NCBI RefSeq assembly: GCF_049943335.1
Contig: NZ_JBNFVY010000001.1
Location: forward strand, 434,001 to 498,000
Source of the DNA: JBNFVY01 sp049943335
GTDB taxonomy: Bacteria; Pseudomonadota; Alphaproteobacteria; Rhodobacterales; Rhodobacteraceae
DNA: 64,000 nucleotides
Direction of reading: 5' to 3'
Position numbers and translations under genes: made by a program. Below are positions 43,962-52,707 of this stretch, in pieces; positions within the stretch are counted from its first letter, which is position 1; each line of letters opens with the position of its first letter. Under the pieces are notes generated by a model that saw only the letters and a list, made by a program, of their open reading frames with translations, had not been told where the DNA came from and searched no databases.

Positions 43962-44402
43962 TCAATCCTTGGAAAGATCGTCGGTGATCGCGGCCCCGTC
44001 GCGTGTTGTGATCGCGCGAAGGTAAGACAGGATAAAGTCCTGCACAGCGCGCTCTTCAATCCCGACGTGGCGCATTCGAGTGCCGGGCATGAAGCCGGTG
44101 TTGTCTTCCATCCAGGCGCGCAGCGCCGCTTCGGTCCACACGATGCCCGATGCTGCCAGCGCGGTGGAATAGTCAAAGCCGGGATAGGTCCCCGCTCCGC
44201 GCCCAATTATGTTCTCCAACGGGGGGCCATAGCTGGCGTCTTGGGCATTGTCTGCGTGGCAGCGACGACATTCGGCGTCAAACAGCGCTTGGCCTGCGTT
44301 TATCTTGGCTTGTTCGAACACCTTCGGTCCCTCGGCCAGAACTGCGGTCGGCAAGGTTGTCGCGCATAGGGCAAGTGCAATGGCGGTTGACAGGTGTTTC
44401 AT
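43962..44402 (-). CDS. Class I cytochrome c, likely partner of XoxF
   Basis: 146 residues. The signal peptide is at 1-23 (ending AVLAEG). The single heme site is C-x2-C-H at Cys45, Cys48 and His49 (CRRCH), with the sixth ligand Met110 in FMPGTRM. The middle (YGPPLENIIGRGAGTYPGFDYS) and the end (QDFILSYLRAI) are those of mitochondrial-type cytochrome c/c-550. It is encoded 166 bases upstream of xoxF in the same direction and could take electrons from it or pass them to an oxidase. It is not the longer cytochrome cL/XoxG type. The ATG was chosen for the intact signal peptide. Confidence 0.9.
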   Translation of the reverse strand: MKHLSTAIALALCATTLPTAVLAEGPKVFEQAKINAGQALFDAECRRCHADNAQDASYGPPLENIIGRGAGTYPGFDYSTALAASGIVWTEAALRAWMEDNTGFMPGTRMRHVGIEERAVQDFILSYLRAITTRDGAAITDDLSKD

Positions 44403-44567
44403 AGCTCGGCTCCTTCTGGGCGGGTACGACACAAGGATAGGCCTGCATGGCCTCAGGCGCGGTTGATGCAAGTCAAACCGGCGCGATTTCGCGTCTCGTG
44501 CTTTGGTCGTAATTCCTGACGCGCAGCGGGCTGTTAGGGTGTTCCAAAGACTCTGGGAGGAGACATC

Positions 44568-45533
44568 ATGTTCTTGCGCACACTCGCCACGGCCACCGCG
44601 CTTTGCGTCGCGGGGATTGCGGCCCAGGCCGCAGACACGCTGAAGGCTGCCGTGCTCGAGATCGGGACGGTCAACTGGGAACTCGATACGATCAAACACA
44701 ACGGCTTCGACGCTGCGAACGGCTTTGATCTGCAAGTACAGGGATTGGCCGGAAGCGCGGCTGCGAAAGTGGCGTTTCAAGGCGGTGAAGCCGATGTCAT
44801 CGTGTCCGACTGGCTGTGGGTCGCGCGCCAGCGGGCGGCAGGCCACGACTATGTTTTTGTTCCCTATTCCAAGGCTGTAGGTGGGATAATGGTCCCCGGT
44901 GACAGCAGCGCACAGTCGCTGGCAGATCTGAAGGGCGGCAAGATTGGCATCGCGGGCGGACCGCTGGACAAGAGCTGGTTGATCCTGCGAGCCTACGCCG
45001 CACAGGAATACGGGTTGGATCTGGCCGCCGAGACCGAGCAGGTGTTCGGCGCGCCGCCGTTGATATTCAAGGCCGGGCTCAAGGGCGAGGTCGACGGCGC
45101 GATCAACTTTTGGCATTTCATGGCCAAGATGGATGCCGCCGGCATGCGTCGCCTGATCAGTGTGGCAGATGCGGCCGAAGCGTTGGGGCTGTCGCCCGAT
45201 ACGCCGCTTTTGGGCTATGTGTTCCGGGGTGAAATGCTGCTTGACAACCCTGCGCTGGTGCACGGTCTGGCCGCGGCCAGCCGCGCTGCGAAAGACCTGT
45301 TGGCGACCGACGACGCGGCATGGGAGCGGCTGCGTGAGCGAATGAACGTCAAGTCCGACGCACAATTCGATGCGCTCAAGGCAGGGTTTCTTGAAGGTAT
45401 CCCAGACACTGGCCCGGTCGACGAAGAGGCCGCCGATGCCATGCTGCGGCTGATGGCCGAACTGGGCGGTTCCGAATTGCTCGGGGAAGCCACGCGCCTG
45501 CCCGACGGGCTGTTCGTGCAGTCCGGGTCTTGA
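44568..45533 (+). CDS. ABC importer substrate-binding protein (SsuA/TauA/NMT1-like)
   Basis: 321 residues with a signal peptide at 1-21 (ending AAQAAD). The fold is a type II binding protein of the sulfonate/taurine/thiamine-precursor class: TLKAAVLEIGTVNWELDTI, KVAFQGGEADVIVSDWLWVA, LADLKGGKIGIAGGPLDKSW and FKAGLKGEVDGAINFWHFMAK. GGGAGG lies before the ATG. It is divergent from the cytochrome gene across 165 bases and is followed at once by its ATPase gene. The fitting permease is encoded about 10 kb away at 56297. The ligand is unknown; its place in the methanol oxidation island suggests a C1-related or cofactor-related solute. Confidence 0.88.
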   Translation: MFLRTLATATALCVAGIAAQAADTLKAAVLEIGTVNWELDTIKHNGFDAANGFDLQVQGLAGSAAAKVAFQGGEADVIVSDWLWVARQRAAGHDYVFVPYSKAVGGIMVPGDSSAQSLADLKGGKIGIAGGPLDKSWLILRAYAAQEYGLDLAAETEQVFGAPPLIFKAGLKGEVDGAINFWHFMAKMDAAGMRRLISVADAAEALGLSPDTPLLGYVFRGEMLLDNPALVHGLAAASRAAKDLLATDDAAWERLRERMNVKSDAQFDALKAGFLEGIPDTGPVDEEAADAMLRLMAELGGSELLGEATRLPDGLFVQSGS

Positions 45534-45544
45534 GTCTGGGCGCC

Positions 45545-46195
45545 ATGACCGCGGACCAGCAGACCGGTGCGCATTCCACGGTCGCGCCCGTTCTTTCGGT
45601 TGCGATCAGTGGGTTGTCCTATGGCGAAACGCCGGTTCTGGGGGCTGTGTCATTTCAATTGGTGGCGGGGGAAACGGTTGCGATCACCGGGCCGTCCGGG
45701 ATCGGAAAATCCAGCCTGCTGCGGGCGGTCGCGGGGCTTCACAAGGATTGGAGCGGGGATATCCGTGCGCCCGGCCGCATTGCCTTTGTGTTTCAAGAGC
45801 CCACACTGTTGCCTTGGCGAACCGCCCGGGCGAACATCACCCTGACGGCAGGGGTTTCGGACGATGCAGCAAACGTTGCGCTTGCCGAAGTCGGACTGGC
45901 TGGGTTGGGGGATCGTTATCCGGCGCAACTTTCGCTTGGCCAGCAACGTCGTCTGGCGCTGGCCCGGGCCTTTGCCGCCGACCCCGCTTTGATGCTGCTG
46001 GACGAGCCGTTTGTATCGCTCGACCCGGACCTGGCATTGGAGATGATGGACCTGTTTACCGCCCTTCGTGCACGGCGCGGCGTCGCGACGCTGCTGGTCA
46101 CGCATGTTCAGGGCGAAGCTGACCGGCTGACGGACCGTGTGATCCACCTGGGCGGATCGCCCGCCGTGATCGATCGTCAGAACATCGGCGCGTAG
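45545..46195 (+). CDS. ABC importer ATP-binding protein (SsuB/TauB-like)
   Basis: 216-residue ATPase. Walker A is GPSGIGKSS near residue 50, the Q-loop is in FVFQEPTLLPWRTA, the signature is LSLGQQRRLALARAFA, Walker B is LMLLDEPFVSLDP, and the switch histidine is in LLVTHVQGEA. The wording LPWRTARANI is characteristic of nitrate/sulfonate/taurine importers, agreeing with the binding protein next door. A TTG at 45530 would overlap the preceding stop; the ATG at 45545 is preferred. The 3' end overlaps the convergent Sel1 gene by 19 bases. The signature LSLGQ deviates slightly from LSGGQ. Confidence 0.9.
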   Translation: MTADQQTGAHSTVAPVLSVAISGLSYGETPVLGAVSFQLVAGETVAITGPSGIGKSSLLRAVAGLHKDWSGDIRAPGRIAFVFQEPTLLPWRTARANITLTAGVSDDAANVALAEVGLAGLGDRYPAQLSLGQQRRLALARAFAADPALMLLDEPFVSLDPDLALEMMDLFTALRARRGVATLLVTHVQGEADRLTDRVIHLGGSPAVIDRQNIGA

Positions 46196-46719
46196 CGCCA
46201 GTTGTCGGCATCCGGGGTCACTTCGTCCAGATCGTAATCGGCGCCTTGCAGACGTTTGGCAATGTCCAGCCCGGCCTGCGCTGCCTGGTCGACCATCGCG
46301 CGGCCAGCGGTTTCGTCCTGCGCCGTGCCGAAGCCGCGCATCATGTTGACACCGTGGTTGAACATGCCGATCGGATCGCCCGCTTCTGCGGCGCGACGGT
46401 CCCATTCGGCGGCCGCGTCAGGGTTGAATTCGCCTCCTGCGCCGTTCTGTTCCAGATAGCTCATCCATGTCATTGCGCCGGTGTACCCGTCGGCCGCGCA
46501 ACGTTCAAAGATGATCCGGGCGGTTTCAAAATCTCCGGCTTTGGCCATGGCATATCCCATCGCGCACATGACCATTCCGCTTTGCCCGTTTTCGGCCTGT
46601 TTGCGAAAGCTGCGCCAGGTCATTTCCTCGGGGTTCAATTCGCCGCCTTCGGTTTCTGCCGCCACAACCGGGGCCGCAACGCACGCCGCCAAAAATGCCG
46701 ATACCAAGATGCGTTTCAT
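46177..46719 (-). CDS. Exported Sel1-repeat protein
   Basis: 180 residues with signal peptide 1-20 (ending APVVAA). Three or four Sel1-like helical repeats follow: AMGYAMAKAGDFETARIIFE, AMTWMSYLEQNGAGGE and GMFNHGVNMMRGFGTAQDE. These form a superhelical protein-interaction surface in the periplasm. Similar exported repeat proteins are often found in quinoprotein dehydrogenase loci, where their role is not established. It is read with the other minus-strand island genes, 77 bases downstream of the ABC-2 permease. Its last 19 bases overlap the convergent ATPase gene. Confidence 0.75.
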   Translation of the reverse strand: MKRILVSAFLAACVAAPVVAAETEGGELNPEEMTWRSFRKQAENGQSGMVMCAMGYAMAKAGDFETARIIFERCAADGYTGAMTWMSYLEQNGAGGEFNPDAAAEWDRRAAEAGDPIGMFNHGVNMMRGFGTAQDETAGRAMVDQAAQAGLDIAKRLQGADYDLDEVTPDADNWRYAPMF

Positions 46720-46796
46720 TCGTGCTCTCCCTATCTCAGGGCCTGTTCTAGCACAAAACCGTGTGTAAATCCGCCCCCGGATGGTCGTAGAAAAGG

Positions 46797-47585
46797 TCAG
46801 CCCTTCTTCCGGATCAAGCCGCGCGCCGGGTCATAACCCCATAGGGCAAGTGCCATGAACAGCGCGGTGCAGGCGATGACAACGGCCAGCGCCATGGGTT
46901 CCAGTTTTCCATACAGTGCGAACCGGATCAGTTCGACCGCGTGGCTGAACGGGTTCAGCGCACAGATGTCGTGCAGCAGCTCTGAGCTTTCAGCCATCTT
47001 CCACAGCGGATAGAGCGCGGTCGACAGAAAGAACATCGGGAAGATCACAAAGTTCATCACGCCCGCGAAATTCTCCAGCTGCTTGATGGTGGACGACAGC
47101 GCCAACCCAAGCGCGCCCAGCATCAAGCCGCCAAGGAAAAGGGCGGGAATTACCGTCAAATAGCCCTGCCAGGGGGCCGTGATCCCGAACGCGGCAGCAA
47201 TCGCCAGAAACACCACGCCCTGCAAAACCGATATCAGGGTTGAACCAACCAGTTTGCAGGTCAGCAGCCACCAACGCGGCAGCGGTGATGTCAGCAAAAG
47301 GCGCATGGATCCCATTTCGCGGTCATAGACAAGCGACAGTGACGATTGCATCCCGTTGAACAAAAGGATCATGCCGCACAGGCCCGGTACGATATAGGTC
47401 TCGTAGGTGATATAGGTCTGGTAGGGCGGGATGATCGACAGCCCCAAAGCAGCCCGAAACCCGGCGGCAAAAACCACCAACCAGACAAGCGGCCGGACCA
47501 GCGCAGCGATGAACCGACCACGTTGGTGCACAAAGCGCAGCGCTTCGCGGGTGCAAATGGCTTGCAGTGCGATCAGCCAGATCAT
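46797..47585 (-). CDS. ABC-2 type permease of the quinoprotein/Lut-like cluster
   Basis: 262 residues with six hydrophobic helices (about 30-50, 60-82, 108-132, 137-160, 168-190 and 232-250). SGMVIL-like segments of the ABC-2 family are seen as PGLCGMILLFNGMQSSLSLV, LLLTSPLPRWWLLTCKL and NFVIFPMFFLSTALYPLW. The start overlaps the ATPase stop by four bases. This permease/ATPase/binding-protein/beta-propeller set is the one known as the PQQ-dependent alcohol dehydrogenase ABC system and corresponds in content to LutF of the methylotroph lanthanide transport cluster. The transported species here is inferred, not shown. Confidence 0.85.
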   Translation of the reverse strand: MIWLIALQAICTREALRFVHQRGRFIAALVRPLVWLVVFAAGFRAALGLSIIPPYQTYITYETYIVPGLCGMILLFNGMQSSLSLVYDREMGSMRLLLTSPLPRWWLLTCKLVGSTLISVLQGVVFLAIAAAFGITAPWQGYLTVIPALFLGGLMLGALGLALSSTIKQLENFAGVMNFVIFPMFFLSTALYPLWKMAESSELLHDICALNPFSHAVELIRFALYGKLEPMALAVVIACTALFMALALWGYDPARGLIRKKG

Positions 47586-48301
47586 GCGGGCGGTCCCGTT
47601 TTGGCCAGGAACACATCTGACAGAGGTTGGCCCGCGCGGATGGCTCCGGCTGTTCCATCCTCAAGGACGCGGCCCTGGTGCAGAATGATCAAGCGGTCGG
47701 TGTCGCGCACTTCATCGGTCAAATGCGTCGCCCAAAGCACTGTCAGGCCTTCGAGCGCGGCCAATTCGTGCACGTGGTCGGTGATGGCGGCCCGGGCGGC
47801 GGCGTCAAGGCCCACGGTCGGCTCGTCCAAGAGCAAGACCTTGGGGCGGTGGATCAGCGCGCGCGCGATTTCGGTCCGGCGCCGGTGCCCCCCGTTCAGA
47901 TCGCGCGCTTTTTCATGGGCGCGTTCGGCCATGCCAAGTCGATCCAATGCGGCCATGGACCTGTGGCGCGCCTGCGTGCCCCCGATCCCGTGCAGAGCGG
48001 CGAAGTAGGTGAGATTGCGCAACACAGACAGATCAAGATCAAGCGTCGGACTTTGGAATACCACCCCGATTTCGGCCAGCGCTTTGCGCGGCGTGGCGCG
48101 CAAGTCATGCCCAGCGATCGTGATGTGTCCATTTTGCGTGGTGAACAGGTGGGTCAGCAAGCCAAACAGGGTCGACTTGCCTGCCCCGTTCGGCCCTAAA
48201 AGCGCGCAAAATGCCCCCGGGGCAACGTCAAAAGACACGCCAGATAATGCCTGGCGTGCCCCGTAGTTGTAATCGATGCCTTGGAGCGAAAGCCCAGTCA
48301 C
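47582..48301 (-). CDS. ABC-2 ATP-binding protein of the quinoprotein/Lut-like cluster
   Basis: 239-residue ATPase. Walker A is GPNGAGKSTLFGLL near residue 37, the Q-loop is in VVFQSPTLDLDLSV, and the signature region is DLNGGHRRRTEIARALIH. Walker B is VLLLDEPTVGLD, and the switch His is in LWATHLTDEV. The signature reads NGGHRRR instead of SGGQRRR, a change also seen in this subfamily. It overlaps the permease start and the preceding small exported protein by four bases each, so all three are translationally coupled. Counterpart of LutE by gene content. Confidence 0.88.
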   Translation of the reverse strand: MTGLSLQGIDYNYGARQALSGVSFDVAPGAFCALLGPNGAGKSTLFGLLTHLFTTQNGHITIAGHDLRATPRKALAEIGVVFQSPTLDLDLSVLRNLTYFAALHGIGGTQARHRSMAALDRLGMAERAHEKARDLNGGHRRRTEIARALIHRPKVLLLDEPTVGLDAAARAAITDHVHELAALEGLTVLWATHLTDEVRDTDRLIILHQGRVLEDGTAGAIRAGQPLSDVFLAKTGPPA

Positions 48302-48747
48302 TCGATGGAAATCTCCAGCCGTTGCGTTTCACCGGTCGAGCCTGGCACGCGCAGGGAATAGGACCCGGGCTTTATCGCTAGAAAGCCGATCTCCATCGTG
48401 CCCGCTTCGTCGAATTCCACACTGTCCAATCCAAGGGGACGGATTTCCAGACCTTCGATCACGATCTCGTCGATCCAGATCGCCCGGAAAAATTCCGATC
48501 CCACCAGCGCAAGTTCCTGGCTGCCATCTGCTTCGATTTCAATTTCATAGTAGGTGCCAGATTTCAGTGCTAAAGGCGCGTCGGCCAAAGGTTCGCCGGC
48601 GGACAGGGTGATTGGTGGCAGGTCTTGTTTGTTGCTGGCTGACAGGATGCCGGCCATACCAAAACCGCCGTCATCATCATCGTCGTCGGCCATCGCGCCG
48701 AAGGGAAGTGCGGCCATCATCATGGCAAGGACTGTTTTCTTCATCAT
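48298..48747 (-). CDS. Small exported protein with N-terminal Asp6 run (Lut-like cluster)
   Basis: 149 residues. The signal peptide is at 1-20 (ending GAMA). Cleavage there would leave a mature protein that begins with six aspartates and then GGFGMAG. The rest (about 45-149) is beta-rich: LKSGTYYEIEIEADGSQELA, EIVIEGLEIRPLG, and FLAIKPGSYSLRVPGSTGE, suggesting a cupredoxin-like or Ig-like sandwich. It has no cysteines in the mature part. The acidic N-terminus could hold metal ions. It sits between the beta-propeller and ATPase genes, the place of small exported proteins in lut-type clusters. No precise function is known. Confidence 0.7.
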   Translation of the reverse strand: MMKKTVLAMMMAALPFGAMADDDDDDGGFGMAGILSASNKQDLPPITLSAGEPLADAPLALKSGTYYEIEIEADGSQELALVGSEFFRAIWIDEIVIEGLEIRPLGLDSVEFDEAGTMEIGFLAIKPGSYSLRVPGSTGETQRLEISIE

Positions 48748-48752
48748 TTGGT

Positions 48753-49721
48753 TTACTCCGTTATTCGCAATGCAGCGCCCCAGGGAAAGCGGCCGACTTT
48801 GATGGTTTTGATCGGGTTGCGTTTGGCCACGTCGATGACGGTGACGTCACCCGACACGCCGTTGGTGGTAAACAGCAGCGACTTGTCGGCGTTGAAGGCC
48901 AGATGCCAGACGCGGCGACCTACCAACAGGTAGTCTTCCACCTGGTAGGTATCCGTATTGACCACCGCGACATGGTTGGCCGGGCCAAGTGCCACAAAGG
49001 CGGTCTTTTCATCGTCGGTCAGTTCAAATCCGACGGGTTGAACGCGGTCAGGATGGACGCCGTCGATCGCAAAGTCGATCTTGGCGACTTGCGCCTGGTC
49101 GGCCACGTTGAAAACGGTGATCGTGCCACCAATTTCCGAGCTGACCCACATCTGCGTGCCGTCCTTTACGAACTCAGCGTGACGGGGGCGGCTGTCGACA
49201 AGGGTATTGGCGAACAGCTTTTGGGTTTCCGTATCGATCCAGTGCGCCATGTTGGTGGTTTCGGACGTGGTGATGGCGATCTTGCCATCGGGGCTGACGG
49301 CCATGCCTTCGGGTTCGATGCCCACATCGATCTGGGCCACGACCTTGCGCGTTTGTGTGTCGACAACGGTGGTGATCGCATCATCTTCATTGGCGATATA
49401 CAGGTGCCGATCATCGGGGTGCAGGACGAACTGTTCGGGATCTTCGCCTGATGGAAGATCATGCAGGATTTCGCCGGTCGCCGGGTCCATGACCTGCACG
49501 GTGTCACTGTCCGAAGCGCAAATATAGACCACGCTCTGATCGTGGCTAAAGGTGATGCCGCGGGGGCGTTCGCCGGTCGAATAGGTCTTGATCACGTCCA
49601 GCGTTTCCAGGTCGATCACGCTGACGGTGTCGTCCTTTTCATTCGTGACCCAGATTTCGTCGGCCAGGGCAGGTGCGGTGGGCAAGGCGGCCAGCAAGGC
49701 CGCTGAGATCAAATGGCGCAT
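48753..49721 (-). CDS. PQQ-associated YVTN beta-propeller protein
   Basis: 322 residues with signal peptide 1-21 (ending APALAD). About seven YVTN-type beta-propeller repeats follow: IWVTNEKDDTVSVIDLET, VVYICASDSDTVQVMDPAT, LYIANEDDAITTVVDTQT, MWVSSEIGGTITVFNVAD and LLFTTNGVSGDVTVIDVAK. This periplasmic protein family is recurrent in loci of PQQ alcohol dehydrogenases and in lut-type lanthanide clusters; its role is not defined. Only one base separates its start from the stop of the upstream binding-protein gene. The ATG at 49721 gives a proper signal peptide. Confidence 0.88.
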   Translation of the reverse strand: MRHLISAALLAALPTAPALADEIWVTNEKDDTVSVIDLETLDVIKTYSTGERPRGITFSHDQSVVYICASDSDTVQVMDPATGEILHDLPSGEDPEQFVLHPDDRHLYIANEDDAITTVVDTQTRKVVAQIDVGIEPEGMAVSPDGKIAITTSETTNMAHWIDTETQKLFANTLVDSRPRHAEFVKDGTQMWVSSEIGGTITVFNVADQAQVAKIDFAIDGVHPDRVQPVGFELTDDEKTAFVALGPANHVAVVNTDTYQVEDYLLVGRRVWHLAFNADKSLLFTTNGVSGDVTVIDVAKRNPIKTIKVGRFPWGAALRITE

Positions 49722-49722
49722 A

Positions 49723-50889
49723 TCAATCCTCGAAGACAGTGCAGGTGGATTCTGGGGCGTCCTGCCCCAAGGTGTCCAATTCGCTGACAGGGTGCAAAAA
49801 GCCATCAAGAGGGGCCATGGCAACGACTGCGCGGTCGGTCACCAGCGGAATCGGTTGGCGCAATTGGCCGTTCCAGGGGCGAAAGGACAACGGGCGGCCC
49901 TTGAAGCCAGCCAGTTCGAAATCGTCCGAAAGCAGGTAGGCGCGCAGGGTGGCCGGGTCAGCGGCATTGGTTCGGGTCACGGCCTCGCCAATGGCGCGGA
50001 TGGCGGCCCAGGCTGCATAGTCGCGCGGGCGCATGTCGCGACCAGCAGCGCCCTGAAACCTTGACTGCAATTGCGCTGCGCCCCACTGTTCGACCACCGG
50101 GGCCCATGTGCGCGGGCGCAACCCATCGCTGCCTGCAATCGGGCGCGGTTCCCACGTGTTATAGGCGATGTAGCGCGCGAAATCGTCGGTTTCGTCTGCA
50201 ACGATCAACACGTCATGTTCTTTCAAGGTTTGCGTAAAGGGGGGGATCTCTTGCGCGGCGCTGCGACGCATGTCGGCCTTGTCATCCCACGCTTTTTCGT
50301 CGCGCAGTTTCAGTTGGAACTTGGTCAGGGAATGGCGCATCGCTGCGGCAAAGGACAGATCGGCAGGCTTGGTGCCGGTGACCATGGCCACATCCGTCCA
50401 ACGCTTGCGAACAAGGAACTGGGCCAGCGCATCGGTGCGCATCGCGTCCGAGGGCGCGACGTGCAACAGGTTCGCACGGCAATCGGCCTGACGCAGGGCA
50501 ACGTCGCCGGCGGAAACGTTCATCAAGATCGCGCCCCGCGCTTCCGGCAGATCGGCTACGGCGATCAAATCGGCGGCAGGCATATCCAGGACCAAAAGCT
50601 GCGTGTCAGCCAGCGCCGTACGTGCAGCGTCCAGCAATGCACCACCCGGCGGCACCGAGATCACGTTGAGCGCGAACGTCTGGTTTAAAAAGCGCCCGGT
50701 TGACGAATTGTCCTCAAGCGCGACCCGCGCGCCGGCAAGCCCGTCATCGTCGGGAACAGGGTCGAGGTTCGAAAGCGTCGGGGGATGATCGATTTCTTGA
50801 CGCAGGTACCCCATGCGCACGTCAACGGCGCTTGCGCAAGTGGCGCACAATACCATTGCCGCCGCCAATGAGGCAGCCAGATAGCGCAT
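49723..50889 (-). CDS. Periplasmic binding protein of the quinoprotein/Lut-like ABC system
   Basis: 388 residues. Signal peptide 1-21 (ending CASAVD). The fold is a type I (Leu/Ile/Val-like) periplasmic binding protein: VRMGYLRQEIDHPPTLSNLD, ALLDAARTALADTQLLVLDM, KRWTDVAMVTGTKPADLSF, EHDVLIVADETDDFARYI and RDYAAWAAIRAIGEAVTR. It is specific to PQQ alcohol dehydrogenase loci and is the likely counterpart of LutA, a lanthanide-responsive transport component. It is the first gene of the five-gene minus-strand set and is divergent from the pedF-like gene, with 153 bases for promoters. Confidence 0.85.
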   Translation of the reverse strand: MRYLAASLAAAMVLCATCASAVDVRMGYLRQEIDHPPTLSNLDPVPDDDGLAGARVALEDNSSTGRFLNQTFALNVISVPPGGALLDAARTALADTQLLVLDMPAADLIAVADLPEARGAILMNVSAGDVALRQADCRANLLHVAPSDAMRTDALAQFLVRKRWTDVAMVTGTKPADLSFAAAMRHSLTKFQLKLRDEKAWDDKADMRRSAAQEIPPFTQTLKEHDVLIVADETDDFARYIAYNTWEPRPIAGSDGLRPRTWAPVVEQWGAAQLQSRFQGAAGRDMRPRDYAAWAAIRAIGEAVTRTNAADPATLRAYLLSDDFELAGFKGRPLSFRPWNGQLRQPIPLVTDRAVVAMAPLDGFLHPVSELDTLGQDAPESTCTVFED

Positions 50890-51042
50890 TCAATTTCCTC
50901 CCTTGCCCAATACTAGCCATATTGGCTTTCCAGGTGTGAATACGACCAAGGTCTGTTGCCCGGGCAGTAATGGACCAAGGTCGAATGGTTTGGTCGTGCC
51001 CGCTGGTGCTAATTCTTTTGCCAACGGGAAGAGGAGAAGAGC

Positions 51043-51735
51043 ATGACATCCCAACGCATTCATCGCGCCGGGCTCGCCCTGGCTTTTGTTTCCAGCGCAA
51101 CTTTGGCCTTCGCCCACGGCGATGTGGCCCCCCAACCGGTCAACACCGAAGCCCTGCCGGACATCGGAGAGGAATGGCTGATCGAAAACCCTTACCGCGA
51201 TATGGGTGACCAGGTGTATCAAGAGGCGATCAACATCGGCGCGTCCGGCTACAACCAGAACTGCGCGCGCTGTCATGGACTCGAGGTGATTTCGGGTGGG
51301 TTGGCGCCGGACCTGCGGTTTCTTGAGGCCGAAGAGTACGGGGACGAATGGTACATGGAGCGGTTCATCCATGGCTATACCCAGAATGGTACCACCAAGA
51401 TGCCCGCCTTTGGCGACCTATTGGGGCAAAAGGCCGGCTGGGCTATCCGTACCTACATCGAAACCCGCCCGGACAGCGATATGGTGTCCGAATATTCGGA
51501 CGAGTTGAAGGCGATCCGCGACCAGCTTCAGGCTTGGGCAGACGATGCAAGCGGCGCGGATGTGGCCGGCACGGCGAGCAAGCTGGAAGAAATCGGCAAT
51601 CAGATTGAAACACTATCCGGCGCGCCAGTGGCAGACAGCATCGCGCTGCGCGCCGCCCACCAGTTGCAAGCCGATCCCACCGCACTGTCGCAGGCGGTCG
51701 AAACCCTGACAGTCGGTTTGTCGGTCGCCCATTGA
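51043..51735 (+). CDS. PedF-like cytochrome c-550
   Basis: 230 residues. Signal peptide 1-24 (ending LAFAHG). One heme site at Cys74, Cys77 and His78 (CARCH) and a likely Met120 ligand in TKMPAFGDL. The opening DVAPQPVNTEALPDIGEEWL and the long helical C-terminal extension (about 150-230) match PedF, the cytochrome c that serves PQQ ethanol/methanol dehydrogenases. It is the best candidate here for the direct electron acceptor of XoxF. GAGGAGAAG precedes the ATG. The stop overlaps the start of the following XoxJ-like gene. Confidence 0.88.
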   Translation: MTSQRIHRAGLALAFVSSATLAFAHGDVAPQPVNTEALPDIGEEWLIENPYRDMGDQVYQEAINIGASGYNQNCARCHGLEVISGGLAPDLRFLEAEEYGDEWYMERFIHGYTQNGTTKMPAFGDLLGQKAGWAIRTYIETRPDSDMVSEYSDELKAIRDQLQAWADDASGADVAGTASKLEEIGNQIETLSGAPVADSIALRAAHQLQADPTALSQAVETLTVGLSVAH

Positions 51736-52625
51736 TCGCGCGACGCCTGATCCTTGCCGGCTTGGCGTGGCTGGCCCTTGCCGCACCCCTTTGGGCGCGC
51801 TGCGAGAATTACGTACCCCAGCCCAAGCCGCAGAATGCCAGCCGTGACATCGTCGGCCAGGATATGGACCAGATCCTGGATCGCGGGTTCATTACCTTCG
51901 CAGTCTATGAGGATTTCGCGCCATGGTCCTACCTGCAGGACGGCAAGCCCACGGGCGTGGATATCGATATCGGCAAGCTGATCGCGTCGGAATTGGGGGT
52001 TGAACCACGTTTCCGTCTGATCGCAGCGGCCGAGAACCTGGAAGCAGATCTGCGCAACAACATCTGGCGGGGGCCCGTCGTTGGGGGGGCGGTTTCGAAC
52101 GTCATGCTGCATGTCCCTTACGACAGCGAATTCACTTGCCGTGTGGATCAGGTGGTGTTTACCGGGCAATACGCGTCGGAAGAAATAGCGATCGCCTATT
52201 CCGAAGCAGACTATCCCGATGACAAACCTGTTCCGGCCTATTTCCGGTTCGATACGGTGGCCGTAGAAAACGATTCCATTTCCGATTTTTATCTGGGGTC
52301 CTTCGCGGGCGGACAAGCCAGCAGGGGCGTGCGGCGCTACCCATCCACACTGGCCTCTGCGCGCGCTGTGGGCGCGGGCGAAACCCTGGCCGCCATGGGC
52401 CCGCGCGCGCAGCTGGAGGCGGGCTTGACCGAAGGTGTGGGCATCCACACCCCGCCTTTCGCTGGTTTCGCCAGATCGAAATGGACCATTGGGCTTGCCG
52501 TTCACATGCGGTATCGCGCTTTGGGCTACGCGGTCGATGATGCGATCTTCGCTGGATTGGCGGACGGACGGATCGAAGCGATTTTCGCCGACCATGGTCT
52601 GACATTTCTACCGCCTGAGCGGTAG
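51732..52625 (+). CDS. XoxJ-like periplasmic binding protein
   Basis: 297 residues starting at a TTG that overlaps the pedF stop (TTGA). Signal peptide 1-22 (ending APLWARC). Type II binding-protein core: DQILDRGFITFAVYEDFAPW, PTGVDIDIGKLIASELGV and an unusual middle NNIWRGPVVGGAVSNVMLHV. This family (MoxJ/MxaJ/XoxJ) always accompanies methanol dehydrogenases and is thought to help the enzyme mature, probably without transport. Here it is encoded on the opposite strand and 8 kb from xoxF, but next to a cytochrome as is usual. The Cys just after the signal is retained. Confidence 0.85.
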   Translation: MIARRLILAGLAWLALAAPLWARCENYVPQPKPQNASRDIVGQDMDQILDRGFITFAVYEDFAPWSYLQDGKPTGVDIDIGKLIASELGVEPRFRLIAAAENLEADLRNNIWRGPVVGGAVSNVMLHVPYDSEFTCRVDQVVFTGQYASEEIAIAYSEADYPDDKPVPAYFRFDTVAVENDSISDFYLGSFAGGQASRGVRRYPSTLASARAVGAGETLAAMGPRAQLEAGLTEGVGIHTPPFAGFARSKWTIGLAVHMRYRALGYAVDDAIFAGLADGRIEAIFADHGLTFLPPER

Positions 52626-52707
52626 CGGCATCGCCGTAGGTCGCATGGCACACTGTGCGCCGTGCGCATATGATCCGGCAAACATCGATAAAAAGGGGAG
52701 TGCCTGA

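Noticed and set aside
43962..45365. 467-codon minus-strand frame covering the cytochrome c and the SBP gene
   Set aside because: Only the last 146 residues (from 44402) make a sensible protein; the rest is antisense to the clear substrate-binding protein gene.
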